DNA of 5,428 nt from Globobulimina sp. (Eukaryota > Foraminifera > Rotaliida). Positions 5,198 through 5,428 of this stretch are shown one piece after another. The notes beneath the pieces are model-generated. The model had not been told where the DNA came from. It did no database searches and saw only the letters and a list, made by a program, of their open reading frames with translations. The stretch lies in NCBI GenBank assembly GCA_003354225.1, contig PIVH01000579.1:1-5428 (forward strand), written 5' to 3'. Numbering within the stretch: position 1 is the first letter of the stretch; each line of letters starts with the position of its first letter. The position numbers and the translations under genes were made by a program.

Positions 5198-5428
5198 ACC
5201 AAATACGAAAATTCAAAATTCTAAATATTTTACTAACAATATTTTTGATGTATTTAATGTATCTAAAGTATCACCATTATGTAACATTTCTTGTATTTCT
5301 CCGCATAAACATATATTATGTAAACCTTTATGTATACCTAAAAATATTCCTGTATGTAAAAATATATTTATCAAATATAAACCTTTAACAATTTTGTATA
5401 ACAATATTAACTCAGTGAACTCAAAAAT

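Larger units (their letters stand above)
5140..5428 (+). other. AT-rich 3' flank / probable 3' UTR
   Basis: After the TAG the sequence becomes strongly A/T-rich with no convincing gene; short open stretches on both strands here encode hydrophobic, Ile/Tyr/Leu-rich peptides typical of AT-rich noncoding DNA. It contains the stem-loop at 5166-5197. An ATTAAA (5141-5146) is the only near-standard polyadenylation hexamer, two bases-scale downstream of the stop; no AATAAA is present. Two short direct repeats occur: TAAACCTTTA at 5321-5330 and 5378-5387, and TAACAATATT at 5234-5243 and 5399-5408. No poly(A) tail, LTR or start of a second long ORF is seen before the window ends. Confidence 0.6.

Noticed and set aside
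5188-5404. Overlapping short open frames of 66 and 63 codons on the two strands of the 3' flank
   Set aside because: Both encode hydrophobic Ile/Leu/Tyr-rich peptides typical of AT-rich noncoding DNA, and one starts inside the stem-loop.

Overview
The window reads as a piece of a eukaryotic, AT-rich genome or transcript. It is filled by one very long intronless reading frame on the + strand that ends at a TAG at 5137-5139. I found no rRNA, tRNA, CRISPR array, bacterial-style operon, Shine-Dalgarno-led gene or insertion sequence. The coding strand is visibly rich in A and poor in G. Codons end in A wherever possible (AAA, GAA, CAA, CGA, GGA, and a striking number of CTA for Leu). The organism cannot be named from this. 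A metazoan (perhaps a nematode) or an AT-rich fungus is possible, and the A-biased, intronless, single-frame layout also fits a retroelement-derived gene.

Layout. 1-378 is a leader with a 20-bp tandem duplication (51-90), four short upstream ORFs, a run of nine C (309-317) and a GC-rich hairpin (327-354). The long frame has no stop from 82 onward, but its first ATG is at 379 and the next at 730. 379-5139 is the annotated CDS (1586 aa). For convenience, residue numbers below count the TTG codon at 184 as residue 1, so ATG 379 is residue 66 and ATG 730 is residue 183. 5140-5428 is AT-rich downstream DNA holding a near-perfect stem-loop 26 bases after the stop codon.

The protein in order: a basic N-terminal part (up to about residue 182); a Ser/Thr/Asp/Asn-rich, probably disordered part (183-about 570); a helical section and a long coiled coil with an internal 42-residue duplication (about 580-872); a divergent NADAR (DUF1768/YbiA-like) domain (about 900-1085); a further folded-looking segment (1086-1180); a polar linker (1181-1405); and a C-terminal SGNH/GDSL-hydrolase-like domain (about 1410-1637). 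Neither enzyme domain has been named for this protein before, to my knowledge. Both have altered signature residues, so at least one may be non-catalytic.

The most interesting point is this fusion: a coiled-coil scaffold joined to an ADP-ribose-type N-glycosidase fold and an esterase fold. Coiled coil followed by an esterase recalls the ORF1 proteins of some LINE (CR1/L2-like) retrotransposons. However, no reverse transcriptase, endonuclease, protease, zinc knuckle or LTR is visible here, so the mobile-element reading stays an inference.
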